Source: Micromonospora sp. AMSO31t (lineage in GTDB: Bacteria; Actinomycetota; Actinomycetes; Mycobacteriales; Micromonosporaceae). Taken from it: a DNA stretch of 51,712 bases. This document shows, in pieces, positions 33,556 through 42,352 of this stretch (positions within the stretch are counted from its first letter, which is position 1; every line of letters begins with the position of its first letter). Under the pieces are notes generated by a model. That model searched no databases, was not told where the DNA came from, and was given only the letters and a program-made list of their open reading frames with translations. The DNA lies in assembly GCF_008868175.1 (NCBI RefSeq), contig NZ_WBKT01000025.1, forward strand, positions 1 to 51,712, read 5' to 3'. A program made the translations under genes and the position numbers.

Positions 33556-34865
33556 CGGTTCACCTCCACGGTCGCGGCCAGCGCGTCGGCGACCCGCCAG
33601 CAGTCGTGGTACGTCGAGTAGAGCGGCACCGGCGCGAACCGCACGATGTCGGGCTCCCGGGCGTCGGCGATCACGCCGTGCTCGTGCCGCAGCCGCTTGG
33701 TCAGCTCGTTGGCGCTGCCCCCGCCGATCCGCACGGAGAGCTGGCATCCCCGCCGTGCCGGGTCGCGCGGGGTGACCACGGTCAGCGGCCGGTCGGCGGT
33801 CACCTCGTCGAGCAGCCGCTCCAGGTAGCCGGTGAGCCGGAGGCTGCGCTCGCGCAGCGCGGGCATGCCGACCGAGTCGAACAGCTCCAGCGAGGTGCGC
33901 ACCGGACCCATCGCGAAGATCGGCGGGTTGGAGATCTGCCACGCGTCGACGGTGGCCGGCGGCCGGGACACCGGCGTCATCTCGAACCGGGTGGCCGCGT
34001 CGGTGCTCCACCAGCCCTCGAAGCGCGGCAGTGCGGGATCGCCGAGGTGCCGCTCATGGACGAAGACGCCGCCCAGGGCGCCGGGCCCGGAGTTCAGGTA
34101 CTTGTAGGAGCACCAGGCGGCGAAGTCGACATCCCAGTCGTGCAGGGCGAGGGGCACGTTGCCGGCGGCGTGCGCCAGGTCCCAGCCGACGACCGCGCCG
34201 GCGGCCCGCCCGGCGGCGGTGATCGCCGGGATGTCCATCAGCTCGCCGGTCAGGTAGTTGACCCCGCCGAGCAGCAGCAGCGCCACGGTGTGCCCCTCGG
34301 CGGCCAGGAAGTCCAGGACGTCCTGCGTCCGCAGGGTGTCCTCGCCGGGGCGCGGCCTGAGGCGGACGACGGCGGTGTCCGGGTCGAGCCCGTGGAACCG
34401 GGCCTGGCTGCGCACCGCGTAGCTGTCCGAGGGGAAGGCGCTGTCCTCGATGACGATCCGGGTCCGCTCCCCCGCCGGCCGGTAGAAGCTCACCATCAGC
34501 AGGTGCAGGTTGACCGTGAGGGAGTTCATCACCACGGTCTCCGCGGGGCGGGCGCCGACCAGTCGCGCGGCCGGCGCGGTCAGGAGCTCGTGGTACGGCA
34601 GCCAGGGCCGCTCCGCCTCCAGGTGCCCCTCCACGCCCAGCCGGCGCCAGGCGTCCAGGTCGGCGAGGAGTTCCTCCCGGGTGGCCCGCGGCTGCAGGCC
34701 CAGCGAGTTGCCCGCCAGGTACGCCACCTCGGGGTAACGCCCGCCCTCGGCCGGCGGCACGAGGAACAGGTGCCGGTGGCCGGGGTCGGCGGCGTCGAGC
34801 GTCCGGGCTTCGGCTTCGGCTTCGGCACCGCCGAAGCCCGGCGACTGAGTGTCAATGTTCCGCAC
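33552..34865 (-). CDS. kynU: kynureninase
   Basis: This 437-residue PLP enzyme cleaves 3-hydroxykynurenine (or kynurenine) to 3-hydroxyanthranilate (or anthranilate) and alanine. The PLP lysine is K255 in WCSYKYLNSGPG, with the preceding D229 (GWDLAHAAGN); the substrate-binding RFEGWWSTD is also present. I choose GTG 34865 with GGAGG five bases upstream, 11 bp after the dioxygenase stop; the frame from 34901 would overlap that gene. A hexanucleotide repeat near the N-terminus encodes AEAEAEA, a possible slippage site. Confidence 0.94.
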   Translation of the reverse strand: MRNIDTQSPGFGGAEAEAEARTLDAADPGHRHLFLVPPAEGGRYPEVAYLAGNSLGLQPRATREELLADLDAWRRLGVEGHLEAERPWLPYHELLTAPAARLVGARPAETVVMNSLTVNLHLLMVSFYRPAGERTRIVIEDSAFPSDSYAVRSQARFHGLDPDTAVVRLRPRPGEDTLRTQDVLDFLAAEGHTVALLLLGGVNYLTGELMDIPAITAAGRAAGAVVGWDLAHAAGNVPLALHDWDVDFAAWCSYKYLNSGPGALGGVFVHERHLGDPALPRFEGWWSTDAATRFEMTPVSRPPATVDAWQISNPPIFAMGPVRTSLELFDSVGMPALRERSLRLTGYLERLLDEVTADRPLTVVTPRDPARRGCQLSVRIGGGSANELTKRLRHEHGVIADAREPDIVRFAPVPLYSTYHDCWRVADALAATVEVNR

Positions 34866-34876
34866 GATTCCTCCGG

Positions 34877-35761
34877 TCACATCGCGGTCCGGGCCGACCA
34901 CAGCTCCGGGAAGACCACCCGGGCCATGCTCCGCTGCAACCAGGCCAGCCCGGCGGAGCCGCCGCTGCCGACCTTGGCGCCCATCGAGCGCTGCACCGCC
35001 TTGATGTGGTTCCAGCGCCAGTCGCCGAACCCTTCGGCCACCTCGCTCAGCGCCTCGCCGAGCAGGCGCAGGTGGTTGTCGGGGCCACCGTCGGCGTAGA
35101 TCCGCACCCAGGCCGCCTCGACGGCGGGGTGCGACTCGTGCTCGGCCGCCACGTCCCGCTCCAGCATCTCGGCGGGCAGCTCGAAGCCGCGCCGGGCGAG
35201 CAGCGCCACCACGTCGTCCCAGAGGCTCGGCGTGGCCAGCGCGGCGGTCAGCTCGGCGTGCACCTCGGCCTGCCGGCGGAACGGGCGGATCAGCGCCGGG
35301 TCGCGCAGGCCGAGCAGGAACTCCAGCTGGCGGTACATGGCCGACTGGAAGCCGGAGCCCTCGCCGAGCCGGTCGCGGAAGCGGTTGAAGTCGGCCGGGG
35401 TCATCCAGCGCAGGCCCTGCCAGGCGGCGTTGAGCCCCTCCAGGTGCAGGGCGGCCCGGCGCAGCGGGGGCAGCGCGTCCCAGATCCGGTTGGCCCGAAG
35501 CTCACGCTGGGCGTGCCGCAGCTCGTGGCAGGTCAGCTTGAAGTACAGCTCCATGATCTGGCTGACCATCAAAAAGGACATCTCGCCCGGGTCGTCGCTG
35601 AGCGGCTGCTGGAGCTGGTGCAGCGTGCTCGCGTGCACGTACGCGTCGTAGGGCACCCGGTCGGCGAACTCCAGGGTGGGTTTGCCACCGTTGCGCGCCG
35701 CCCGGGCCGCCCGCTGCTGCGGGGTGGCCGGCCGCACCGCCGTCGTCTGTTCCACCGTCAT
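34877..35761 (-). CDS. kynA: tryptophan 2,3-dioxygenase
   Basis: This 294-residue haem dioxygenase opens the indole ring of tryptophan to N-formylkynurenine. The distal H48 (HASTLHQLQ), the substrate motif FNRFRDRLGEGSGFQS (125-140), the proximal haem ligand H252 (WRWNHIKAVQRSMG) and the GSGGS loop (266-270) are all present. ATG 35761 is preceded by GGAGGGAG. It is the first gene of the long minus-strand run and divergent from the Lrp-type regulator. I find no confident -35/-10 pair upstream. Confidence 0.96.
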   Translation of the reverse strand: MTVEQTTAVRPATPQQRAARAARNGGKPTLEFADRVPYDAYVHASTLHQLQQPLSDDPGEMSFLMVSQIMELYFKLTCHELRHAQRELRANRIWDALPPLRRAALHLEGLNAAWQGLRWMTPADFNRFRDRLGEGSGFQSAMYRQLEFLLGLRDPALIRPFRRQAEVHAELTAALATPSLWDDVVALLARRGFELPAEMLERDVAAEHESHPAVEAAWVRIYADGGPDNHLRLLGEALSEVAEGFGDWRWNHIKAVQRSMGAKVGSGGSAGLAWLQRSMARVVFPELWSARTAM

Positions 35762-35856
35762 CTCCCTCCGTACGCCGGGGTAGACGACATGATGCCGCTG
35801 GTTGATCCGCAGATGGAATGCCTGTTCGACGGCGCTACGGTGGTGTCACCTGTCGC

Positions 35857-35881
35857 GTCGAAGGCGTCTTCGGCCTTCGAC
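35857..35881. promoter_or_regulatory. 25-bp dyad, candidate operator of the kyn regulator
   Basis: Perfect 8-bp arms GTCGAAGG (35857-35864) and CCTTCGAC (35874-35881) flank a 9-bp spacer that itself holds CTTC, so alternative pairings exist. It ends 9 bp before the ribosome binding site of the regulator and about 95 bp upstream of the tryptophan dioxygenase start. That position suits autoregulation and control of the divergent operon by an Lrp/AsnC protein. Confidence 0.5.
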
Positions 35882-35903
35882 TTCACGGAAGAAAGGTCAC
35901 CGC

Positions 35904-36374
35904 GTGGACGACATGGACTGGGCGCTGCTGCGCGAGCTCCAGGCCGACGCCCGGCTCTCGTACAGCGAGCTGTCCCGCCGGGTGCACCTGTCCCCGCCCG
36001 CCGTGGCCGAGCGGGTGCGCCGGCTGGAGGAGTCCGGGGTGATCACGGGCTACCACGCGCACGTGGACCTGACCCGGGCCGGCCGTACCGTGCTCGCGCT
36101 GATCCGGATGTCCTGCTACGGGTCCCGGTGCATCCTCAACGACCCCACCGTCGCGGACTGGCCGGAGATCATGGAGATCCACCGGATCACCGGCGACGCG
36201 TGCAGCATGCTCAAGGTGGCCGCGGGCACGATGGGCGAGTTCGAGGGCGTCATCGACCGGCTCGCCCCGTACGGCCAGCCGTCCAGCACCATGGTGCTCT
36301 CCACCCCGCTGGAGTGGCACCCGGTCACCCCGCTTCCGCCGCCCGGCGCGTCCCCTACCGGCCGGCGCCGCTGA
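35904..36374 (+). CDS. Lrp/AsnC-family regulator of tryptophan/kynurenine catabolism (KynR-like)
   Basis: This 156-residue protein has an N-terminal winged HTH (DDMDWALLRELQADARLSYS, then LSPPAVAERVRRLEESGVITGY) and a C-terminal RAM effector domain (about 63-140, ending VIDRLAPYGQPSSTMVLSTP). GTG 35904 has GAAAGG upstream; ATG 35913 is an alternative. Lrp/AsnC regulators such as KynR of Pseudomonas aeruginosa sit next to and activate kynurenine genes in response to kynurenine, so the divergent position strongly suggests that role here. Conserved Cys residues in RMSCYGSRC are unusual and could be redox-sensitive. Confidence 0.9.
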   Translation: MDDMDWALLRELQADARLSYSELSRRVHLSPPAVAERVRRLEESGVITGYHAHVDLTRAGRTVLALIRMSCYGSRCILNDPTVADWPEIMEIHRITGDACSMLKVAAGTMGEFEGVIDRLAPYGQPSSTMVLSTPLEWHPVTPLPPPGASPTGRRR

Positions 36375-36465
36375 TCCGCCCCGGGTTTGCCCCCACGTCA
36401 GCGGGAATGCAGCCCGCGCTGCCCGTCAGCAGGATTCCGGTGCGCCGCACCGGAAGGGGGGAATC

Positions 36466-36975
36466 ATGCGAGGGCTCCTGTCACACCGCGCGCTCTGGGC
36501 CGTTCTGGGCCTGCTCGGCCTGGTTGCGGCGTTCGTCCTGACCACCGCCTCACCGGCCCGCGCCGGGGAGAACGTCTTCGTCGAGGTCACGCCGAACAGC
36601 GTCCAGGCCGGCTCCCGGGTGAGCATCCGGGCCAGCTGCGACGGCAACAACGACCGGCAGGCCCAGGTCACCTCGGACGCCTTCGGGCGGGTGATGCTCC
36701 GGCCGGACAACGGCTTCCTCACCGGGGCGGTCACCGTTCCCGGCAACAAGGCGCCGGGCGACTACCCGGTCAACCTGGACTGCTCCAACGGGAAGACCGC
36801 CTCCACCATGCTCACCGTCCTGAACATGGCGCAGCCGAGCAAGGGCCCGGCGACCGGCGGCGGGGGCACGGCGGGCGGCCGGGGCGCCGGCTCGCTGCTG
36901 CTGATCGGCGGCCTGGTCGTGGTGGCCGTGGTGGCCGGAGTGGGTGCCCGCCGCAAGACCGGTAGCCGCTTCTGA
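36466..36975 (+). CDS. secreted protein with C-terminal anchor, probable partner of the adjacent sortase
   Basis: This 169-residue protein has a signal peptide of about 33 residues (MRGLLSHRALWAVLGLLGLV to SPARAGE), an Ig-like beta domain (about 35-125, VFVEVTPNSVQAGSRVSI and APGDYPVNLDCSN), a Gly-rich linker and a C-terminal hydrophobic helix with a basic tail (about 143-169). I see no LPxTG-type motif before the helix, so it may be a plain membrane-anchored protein. It is followed after 12 bp by a sortase gene, a pairing frequent in actinobacteria. ATG 36466 has GGGGG just upstream. Confidence 0.8.
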   Translation: MRGLLSHRALWAVLGLLGLVAAFVLTTASPARAGENVFVEVTPNSVQAGSRVSIRASCDGNNDRQAQVTSDAFGRVMLRPDNGFLTGAVTVPGNKAPGDYPVNLDCSNGKTASTMLTVLNMAQPSKGPATGGGGTAGGRGAGSLLLIGGLVVVAVVAGVGARRKTGSRF

Positions 36976-36987
36976 CGAGGTGCGTCC

Positions 36988-37797
36988 ATGGCCCGCTCAC
37001 CGCGCCGCCACGATCGCACGTCCCGGGTCGGGGCCGGCCTGCGCCTGGTGTCCCGCGCCTCGCGCCGGTTCGCCCACGCCGCCGGCCACGCCTTCTCGGC
37101 CAGCGTCACCACGGCGGACCCGCAGGCCCGCCCGGTGCCGCAGGCACGGCAGGCCCGGGCCGCCGGCCGCTGGCGGTACGCCGCCCAGCGCGGCCCCGGC
37201 GCCCCGGTGCTGGTCGTCGCGGCGCTCATGGCGCTGATCGTGGCGATGCTCGGGGTGGAACGGCTGACCGGGATCAGCGTGCTGCCGGAGCAGCTCACCG
37301 CGGGGCTGCGCCCACCGCCGAAGAAGTTCCCGGTGCTGTCCGGCAGCCCGCCCACGGACCTGACGATCGGCAAGATCGACCTGCGGGCGCCGGTGCACCG
37401 GGTCGGCATCGCCCCGGACGGCAGCATCGCGGTGCCGGACGTCGGCCGGGCCGGCGAGGTCGGCTGGTACGACCAGGGGCCGACGCCCGGGCAGTACGGG
37501 CCGGCGGTCATCGTCGGGCACGTCGACACCACCACCGGGCCGGCGGTCTTCCACGACCTCAAGGACCTCGACGACGGCGACCGGATCGAGGTGGCCCGGC
37601 AGGACCACTCGGTGGCCGTGTTCGAGGTGACCTCGATCGAGCGGTACGGCAAGGAGCAGTTGCCCGTGCGGGAGGTCTACGGCGACTTCAGCCGGCCCAA
37701 CCTGAGGCTGATCACCTGCGGCGGCCGCTGGGTCGGCGGGGAGACCGGGTACGCGGACAACCTCGTGGTCTACGCCTCGTTGGTGAAGGCGCGGTGA
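36988..37797 (+). CDS. class F-like sortase
   Basis: This 269-residue membrane protein has a basic cytoplasmic N-terminus of about 70 residues, one helix (73-90), a Pro linker and an external sortase domain (about 115-269). The catalytic H178 (VIVGHVDT) and C244 (LITCGGRW) are clear. The third catalytic residue, Arg, which I recall in the C-terminal YRDN-type motif of class F, is not there: the site reads GYADN with Ala256. R247, three residues after the Cys, is the only nearby Arg. ATG 36988. The gene is probably cotranscribed with the secreted protein gene before it. Confidence 0.85.
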   Translation: MARSPRRHDRTSRVGAGLRLVSRASRRFAHAAGHAFSASVTTADPQARPVPQARQARAAGRWRYAAQRGPGAPVLVVAALMALIVAMLGVERLTGISVLPEQLTAGLRPPPKKFPVLSGSPPTDLTIGKIDLRAPVHRVGIAPDGSIAVPDVGRAGEVGWYDQGPTPGQYGPAVIVGHVDTTTGPAVFHDLKDLDDGDRIEVARQDHSVAVFEVTSIERYGKEQLPVREVYGDFSRPNLRLITCGGRWVGGETGYADNLVVYASLVKAR

Positions 37798-37804
37798 GCG
37801 CCGC

Positions 37805-38344
37805 TCAGGCCGCCTCGGGCTCCGGCTCGCGCAGGTCGAGCCAGTCCGCCCAGCGCGGGTCGGGCGCCCGGTGGCCGAGCACCCGCCAGGCCGTGCCCTT
37901 CGGGGCCGCCGGCAGGTTGTGCAGCCGCCAGCCCAGCTCGGCCGGCGTCTTGTCGCCCTTGGTGTGGTTGCAGCGGGCGCAGGCGGCGACCACGTTCTCC
38001 CAGGCGTGCCGGCCGCCCCGGCTGCGCGGGAAGACGTGGTCGATGGTCTCCGCCGGGCCGCGGCAGTAGGCGCAGCGCCAGCCGTCCCGGGCGAAGATCG
38101 CCCGGCGGGAGAGCCCGACGTGGGTGCGGTAGGGGACCCGGACGTAGCGGGTCAGCCGGACCACCGAGGGGACCGGGAGCGCGTTGCGCGCGCTGTGCAG
38201 GATGCCCTCGCCGTCGGCCACGCAGACGGCCTTGGCGGAGAGCACGAGGATCGCCGCGCGACGCACCGACACGACACACAGGGGCTCGTAGGTGGCGTTG
38301 AGAACGAGTGCACCCGAGCCCACCGCGGGTCGTATGTCAGGCAT
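37805..38344 (-). CDS. HNH endonuclease
   Basis: This 179-residue protein has the HNH core with zinc-type Cys pairs: DGWRCAYCRG, then ETIDHVFPRSRGG and NVVAACARCNHTKGDKT. The N-terminal half (ALVLNATYEPLCVVSVRRAA) is the standard partner domain of this widespread single-copy actinobacterial HNH family. I see no mobile-element context, so it is more likely a house-keeping nuclease of unknown role than a homing enzyme. ATG 38344 is chosen because GGGAGGG lies about nine bases upstream; a GTG at 38353 is possible. It ends seven bases after the convergent sortase gene. Confidence 0.9.
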   Translation of the reverse strand: MPDIRPAVGSGALVLNATYEPLCVVSVRRAAILVLSAKAVCVADGEGILHSARNALPVPSVVRLTRYVRVPYRTHVGLSRRAIFARDGWRCAYCRGPAETIDHVFPRSRGGRHAWENVVAACARCNHTKGDKTPAELGWRLHNLPAAPKGTAWRVLGHRAPDPRWADWLDLREPEPEAA

Positions 38345-38630
38345 CGCGCTCACCCTCCCGGTCCAGCCGCTCCGGCCACCATGGCGCCGGGCGCGCCCCG
38401 CGGGCAGCGGGGAACGACACCGACGCCGGCCGGATCACCGACGTCCGTTGCGCCAATAGTCCCTGATCGCGCCCCGGATTGCACGCACTAATCCGGGGTA
38501 CCCTCGTGAAGCTCTCTCCGCCCGTGCCAGGATGACCGGTTCCGCCCCGCGTGATCGGTTGACCGCCCCTCCGGCGGGAGCCGGGCGGGTCGCCAGCAGG
38601 CGTCCAGCGGCGTTGCGGTACGAAAGCAGG

Positions 38631-39692
38631 GTGAGTCCCGCCAACCTGCTGCTCCACGCGCTGTCCGCCGTCGAGCCGAGTCCGTCCCCGTCCCCGTCCG
38701 TCGACTGCCGCACCGATCCTTGGTGCAAGAACGTCTGGGACATCACCGGCTCGGCCTGGTTCGCCGAGGGCAGCTACTGGATCGTCCTGAAGCCGCTGCG
38801 GATCGTGCTGATCCTGCTGCTGGCCGTGGCCGCCCGGTGGGCCCTGCACCGCACCATCAACCGGCTGGTCCGGACCACCACCGAGGGCGCGGTGCCCACC
38901 ATGCTCCGCCCGCTGCGCGAGCGGATCCCCAGCGCCACGCTCGACCCGGAGCAGTTCGTGCCGGAGCGGCGGCGGCAGCGCGCCGAGGCGATCGGCTCGG
39001 TGCTGCGCAGCATGGTCACCGCGTTCATCTTCGGCATCGCCCTGCTCATGGTGCTCAAGGAGTTCAGCTTCGACCTGGCCCCGCTGCTGGCCAGCGCCGG
39101 CATCGCCGGCGTGGCCCTCGGCTTCGGCGCGCAGAGCCTGGTCAAGGACCTGATCGCCGGCCTGTTCATGCTCATCGAGGATCAGTACGGCGTCGGCGAC
39201 ACCGTCGACCTGGGCGAGGCGACCGGCGTGGTGGAGGCGGTGGGCCTGCGGGTCACCACGGTCCGGGACGGCCGCGGCGTGCTCTGGTACATCCGCAACG
39301 GCGAGATCGTCCGGGTGGGCAACAAGAGCCAGGGCTGGGCGCTGGTCGTGGTCGACCTGCCGATCGGCTTCGCCGGCACCGAGGAGGCCACCGCGGTGCT
39401 GCGTACGGCGGCCGCCTCGGTCGCGCTGGACCCGGAGCTGTCGCCGCAGATCGTCGAGGAGCCGGAAGTGCTCGGCGTCGAGCAGATGACGGTCGACGGC
39501 GCGGTGATCCGTACGGTGGTGAAGACCACCGCCGACGGGCAGTTCGCGGTCGGCCGCGAGTTGCGCCGCCGGCTCGCCGAGGCACTGGAGAACTCGGGCA
39601 TCACGGCGCGGATCGCGGCGGCCCGGCTCTATCCCGGCCTGCCGACCCGCGCTCCGAGCGGCGGCGAGACGGGCACCGGCGGGGCCACCTGA
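38631..39692 (+). CDS. small-conductance mechanosensitive channel (MscS family)
   Basis: This 353-residue membrane protein has helices at about 47-70 and 120-140, then the MscS pore helix TM3 (LASAGIAGVALGFGAQSLVKDLIAGLFMLIE, here about 150-180) and the beta domain that follows (GVGDTVDLGEATGVVEAVGLR). It should release solutes on hypo-osmotic shock. GTG 38631 gives the N-terminus MSPANLLLHALS; an ATG at 38532 would add a polar leader without a family match. The 286-bp gap to the divergent HNH gene is relatively AT-rich in 38450-38510 and probably holds both promoters, but no full promoter can be named. Confidence 0.9.
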   Translation: MSPANLLLHALSAVEPSPSPSPSVDCRTDPWCKNVWDITGSAWFAEGSYWIVLKPLRIVLILLLAVAARWALHRTINRLVRTTTEGAVPTMLRPLRERIPSATLDPEQFVPERRRQRAEAIGSVLRSMVTAFIFGIALLMVLKEFSFDLAPLLASAGIAGVALGFGAQSLVKDLIAGLFMLIEDQYGVGDTVDLGEATGVVEAVGLRVTTVRDGRGVLWYIRNGEIVRVGNKSQGWALVVVDLPIGFAGTEEATAVLRTAAASVALDPELSPQIVEEPEVLGVEQMTVDGAVIRTVVKTTADGQFAVGRELRRRLAEALENSGITARIAAARLYPGLPTRAPSGGETGTGGAT

Positions 39693-39953
39693 CCCGCGTC
39701 GCCGGTCGGCTCGACGGGCCCGACGATTTTCGGGGGTCGCGCGCCGCGCGGCCCCTCGGGTATCGTCCGTTCGTTCAGTCGGAGATGTGACGATCAATCC
39801 GTTCGCCCTAGCCAGTTGTCAGACGATCGGGCAGAATCCGGTGAACATGCTCCCCAAGGGAGCGTGCTGGTGTCCTCGCTGATCCGTAGATCTGACGACG
39901 GTTTCCAGGTCGGACCATCACGAGTGGTCGACCCGGAAACGATGGAGGCGACG

Positions 39954-41327
39954 GTGTCCGACGAGCGACCCGCCCAGGAGGGGCCGGCCACCTTCCGCGA
40001 CGTGTTCAGCCTCGCGGAGTTCCGCGTCCTCTTCACGGCAAGCGCTCTGTCCTGGATCGGCGACTACGTCGCGAAGGCCGCGGTAACCGTCCTCGTCTAC
40101 CGGCAGACCGACTCGGTGGCGCTCTCCGCCGCCGCGTTCGCGGCCAGCTACCTGCCCTGGCTGGTCGGCGGCCCGCTGCTCTCCGCGCTCGCCGAGCGCT
40201 ACCGGTACCGGCAGGTCATGGTGGCCTGCGACGTGGTCCGGATGTTCCTCATGGTGCTGGTCGCCCTGCCCGGGGTGCCGCCCTGGGCGGTCCTCGCCCT
40301 GATCTTCGCCGCCACGCTGGCCAACCCGCCGAGCCAGGCCGCCCGGTCCGCGCTGATGCCCCAGATCCTCGCGGGCGACCGGCTGGTGGTCGGCCTGTCG
40401 GTGTCGGTGAGCAGCGGACAGGCCGCCCAGGTGCTCGGCTACCTGCTGGGCGCGGCGGTGGCCGCGGTCAACCCGGCCGCCGCGCTGCTGATCAACGCGG
40501 CCACCTTCGGCGTCTCCGCGGCGCTGGTCCGTTTCGGCCTGCGGGACCGGCCGCCGGCCATGACCGAGGCGCACCGCAGCCACCTGCTGCGGGAGACCGC
40601 GGAGGGGTTCCGGCTCGTCTTCGGCCGCCCGGTGCTGCGTGCCATCGCCGTGCTGGTGTTCAGCGCGATGGTCTTCTCGATCGTCCCCGAGGGGCTCGCC
40701 GCGGCCTGGGCCAACGAGCGCGCCGGGGACGGCATGGACACCGGCACGGCCCAGGCGGTCATCATGGCCGCCAACCCGGTCGGGTACGTGCTCGGCGGGC
40801 TCGCCGTCGGGCGGCTCGTCGCCCCGGCCCGCCGGCTGACCCTGATGCGCCCGCTGGCGGTGATCGCGCCGGCGGTGCTGGTACCCGCGCTGCTCGACCC
40901 GCCGCCGGTCGTGGTGGCGCTCCTCGCCGCCGCGTGCGGCTTCGCGGTGGCGGGGCTCATCCCGGTCGCCAACGGGCTCTTCGTCCAGGCGCTGCCGGAG
41001 GGCTACCGGGCCCGGGCGTTCGGCGTGATGGCCAGCGGGACCCAGATCATCCAGGGCGCCGCCGTGCTGGCCACCGGGGCGCTCGCCGAGCGGTTCGCCA
41101 TTCCCTCGGTGGTCGGTGCGTGGAGCGCGGCCGGCGTGCTGCTGATGCTTCTCGCGGTGCTCACCTGGCCCCGCCCGGCGACCATCCAGGCGGCCGTCGA
41201 GGCCGCCCGGGCGGAATCCGCCGCCACGGCCGCCCCGGACGGGCGCGGCGGGCACACCCCCGGCCGCGGGGTGGCGGCGGGCGACCGGGGCGGCGAGCGC
41301 GGCCGGCGCCGGCACGCCGTGACCTGA
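39954..41327 (+). CDS. MFS transporter
   Basis: This 457-residue major facilitator protein has about 12 helices. It opens [23 protein letters not shown], and helix pairs are separated by basic loops such as [12 protein letters not shown]. The type (MFS_3/enterobactin-exporter-like) is usually an exporter; the substrate is unknown. I choose GTG 39954 because GGAGG lies six bases upstream; longer frames start at a TTG (39816) and an ATG (39942) but have no site. The C-terminal 40 residues are a Gly/Arg-rich tail. Confidence 0.85.
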   Translation: MSDERPAQEGPATFRDVFSLAEFRVLFTASALSWIGDYVAKAAVTVLVYRQTDSVALSAAAFAASYLPWLVGGPLLSALAERYRYRQVMVACDVVRMFLMVLVALPGVPPWAVLALIFAATLANPPSQAARSALMPQILAGDRLVVGLSVSVSSGQAAQVLGYLLGAAVAAVNPAAALLINAATFGVSAALVRFGLRDRPPAMTEAHRSHLLRETAEGFRLVFGRPVLRAIAVLVFSAMVFSIVPEGLAAAWANERAGDGMDTGTAQAVIMAANPVGYVLGGLAVGRLVAPARRLTLMRPLAVIAPAVLVPALLDPPPVVVALLAAACGFAVAGLIPVANGLFVQALPEGYRARAFGVMASGTQIIQGAAVLATGALAERFAIPSVVGAWSAAGVLLMLLAVLTWPRPATIQAAVEAARAESAATAAPDGRGGHTPGRGVAAGDRGGERGRRRHAVT

Positions 41328-41386
41328 CTCCCGCTCCGAAGGTGGGCGTGGGCGGCCTCCGGGCGGCGCCTGGCAGGATGGGTGGC

Positions 41387-41797
41387 GTGACTTCCCCAGG
41401 CGAGTCGATGCCCCTCTTCGAGGCGATCGGCGGCGAACCCACCTTCCGCAAGCTGGTGGACGAGTTCTACGCCGGTGTCGCCACCGACCCGCTGCTGCGG
41501 CCCATGTACCCGGAGGAGGACCTCGGCCCCGCGGCCGACCGGCTGACGCTCTTCCTCATCCAGTACTGGGGTGGCCCGCACACCTACTCGGAGCAGCGCG
41601 GCCACCCGCGGCTGCGGATGCGGCACGCCCCGTTCCGGATCGGCGCGGTCGAGCGGGACGCCTGGCTGCGCCACATGCGCCGGGCCGTGGACCGACTGGA
41701 CCTGCCGCCGCAGCTCGCCGCCGCGCTCTGGGACTACCTGGAGCGGGCCGCCTATTTCATGGTGAACGTGATGGAGGACCCGGCGGCCGAGGGCTGA
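41387..41797 (+). CDS. glbO: truncated haemoglobin, group II (GlbO-like)
   Basis: This 136-residue haem protein binds O2 and probably takes part in NO or peroxide chemistry. It has the trHb2 pattern [20 protein letters not shown], then [24 protein letters not shown] with the proximal His, and W in RDAWLRHM at the G8 position. GTG 41387 is taken as start; an ATG nine bases upstream (41378) in the same frame is equally possible. It is 59 bp downstream of the MFS gene on the same strand. Confidence 0.92.
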   Translation: MTSPGESMPLFEAIGGEPTFRKLVDEFYAGVATDPLLRPMYPEEDLGPAADRLTLFLIQYWGGPHTYSEQRGHPRLRMRHAPFRIGAVERDAWLRHMRRAVDRLDLPPQLAAALWDYLERAAYFMVNVMEDPAAEG

Positions 41798-41807
41798 CCG
41801 GGCCCGG

Positions 41808-41830
41808 CGGGCGGGCCGTGGCACCGCCCG
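41808..41830. terminator. candidate bidirectional terminator between glbO and the YbjN gene
   Basis: Perfect 7-bp arms (CGGGCGG/CCGCCCG) with a 9-nt loop fill the 39-bp gap between two convergent genes. No T-tract. Confidence 0.4.
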
Positions 41831-41836
41831 GCGGAC

Positions 41837-42352
41837 TCAGAGCAGGGCGCCCTCGTCGTGCAGCCAGTCGACGAACGTGGTGGCCACCGCCGCGCCGCAG
41901 TCGAGCATCTCGACCAGCAGCGCGTCGTGGGTGCCGGCACCGAGCGGGACCTGGAGCTCCGCGTAGATGGGCAGCTGGCCGCGCTCGGTCGGGTCGCCGA
42001 TGTAGGCCTTGCAGAACCGCCGGGTGTGGTTCCACTCGTTGACCACGCGGTAGGCGCGGTCGGCCCAGTCCGGCGGGACGGTCGCGTGCGGCCGGGCCCG
42101 CATCACGAGGATCTCGTCCTCGGGGCCCTCCAGGGTGACCAGCACGGCGTGGCGCTCCCACATGGCCAGCAGGTTGCCGTCGCCGTCGGCCAGGTAGCGC
42201 ACGTCGAGCAGGTCGAGCGCGTCGCAGACCCGGCGGAGGGTGACCGGGGCGACGGTTGCCGGCATGTCGGCGATCACGGGCCGCTCGGCGGCCGCCGCGT
42301 CGTCCGCCGGCTGACGGGGGGTCGGTGGCCCGACCCGGACGGTGTCCTCCAC
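41837..42352 (-). CDS. YbjN domain-containing protein
   Basis: This 171-residue protein has a YbjN fold: VTLRRVCDALDLLDVRYLADGDGNLLAM, then RAYRVVNEWNHTRRFCKAYI and LPIYAELQVPLGAG. YbjN proteins resemble type III secretion chaperones in fold; their role in actinobacteria is unknown. The start is uncertain: I use GTG 42352 (MEDTVRVGPP). The frame extends to an ATG at 42421, but those residues are Trp/Pro-rich and atypical. There is no membrane segment. Confidence 0.82.
   Translation of the reverse strand: MEDTVRVGPPTPRQPADDAAAAERPVIADMPATVAPVTLRRVCDALDLLDVRYLADGDGNLLAMWERHAVLVTLEGPEDEILVMRARPHATVPPDWADRAYRVVNEWNHTRRFCKAYIGDPTERGQLPIYAELQVPLGAGTHDALLVEMLDCGAAVATTFVDWLHDEGALL

Noticed and set aside
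35762..35856. A promoter for tryptophan dioxygenase
   Set aside because: No -35/-10 pair with acceptable spacing could be found on the minus strand, so none is annotated.
38435..38746. A minus-strand frame upstream of the HNH gene
   Set aside because: It uses a TTA codon and other rare codons in an AT-richer intergenic stretch and overlaps the 5' part of the MscS gene on the other strand. No family is recognised.
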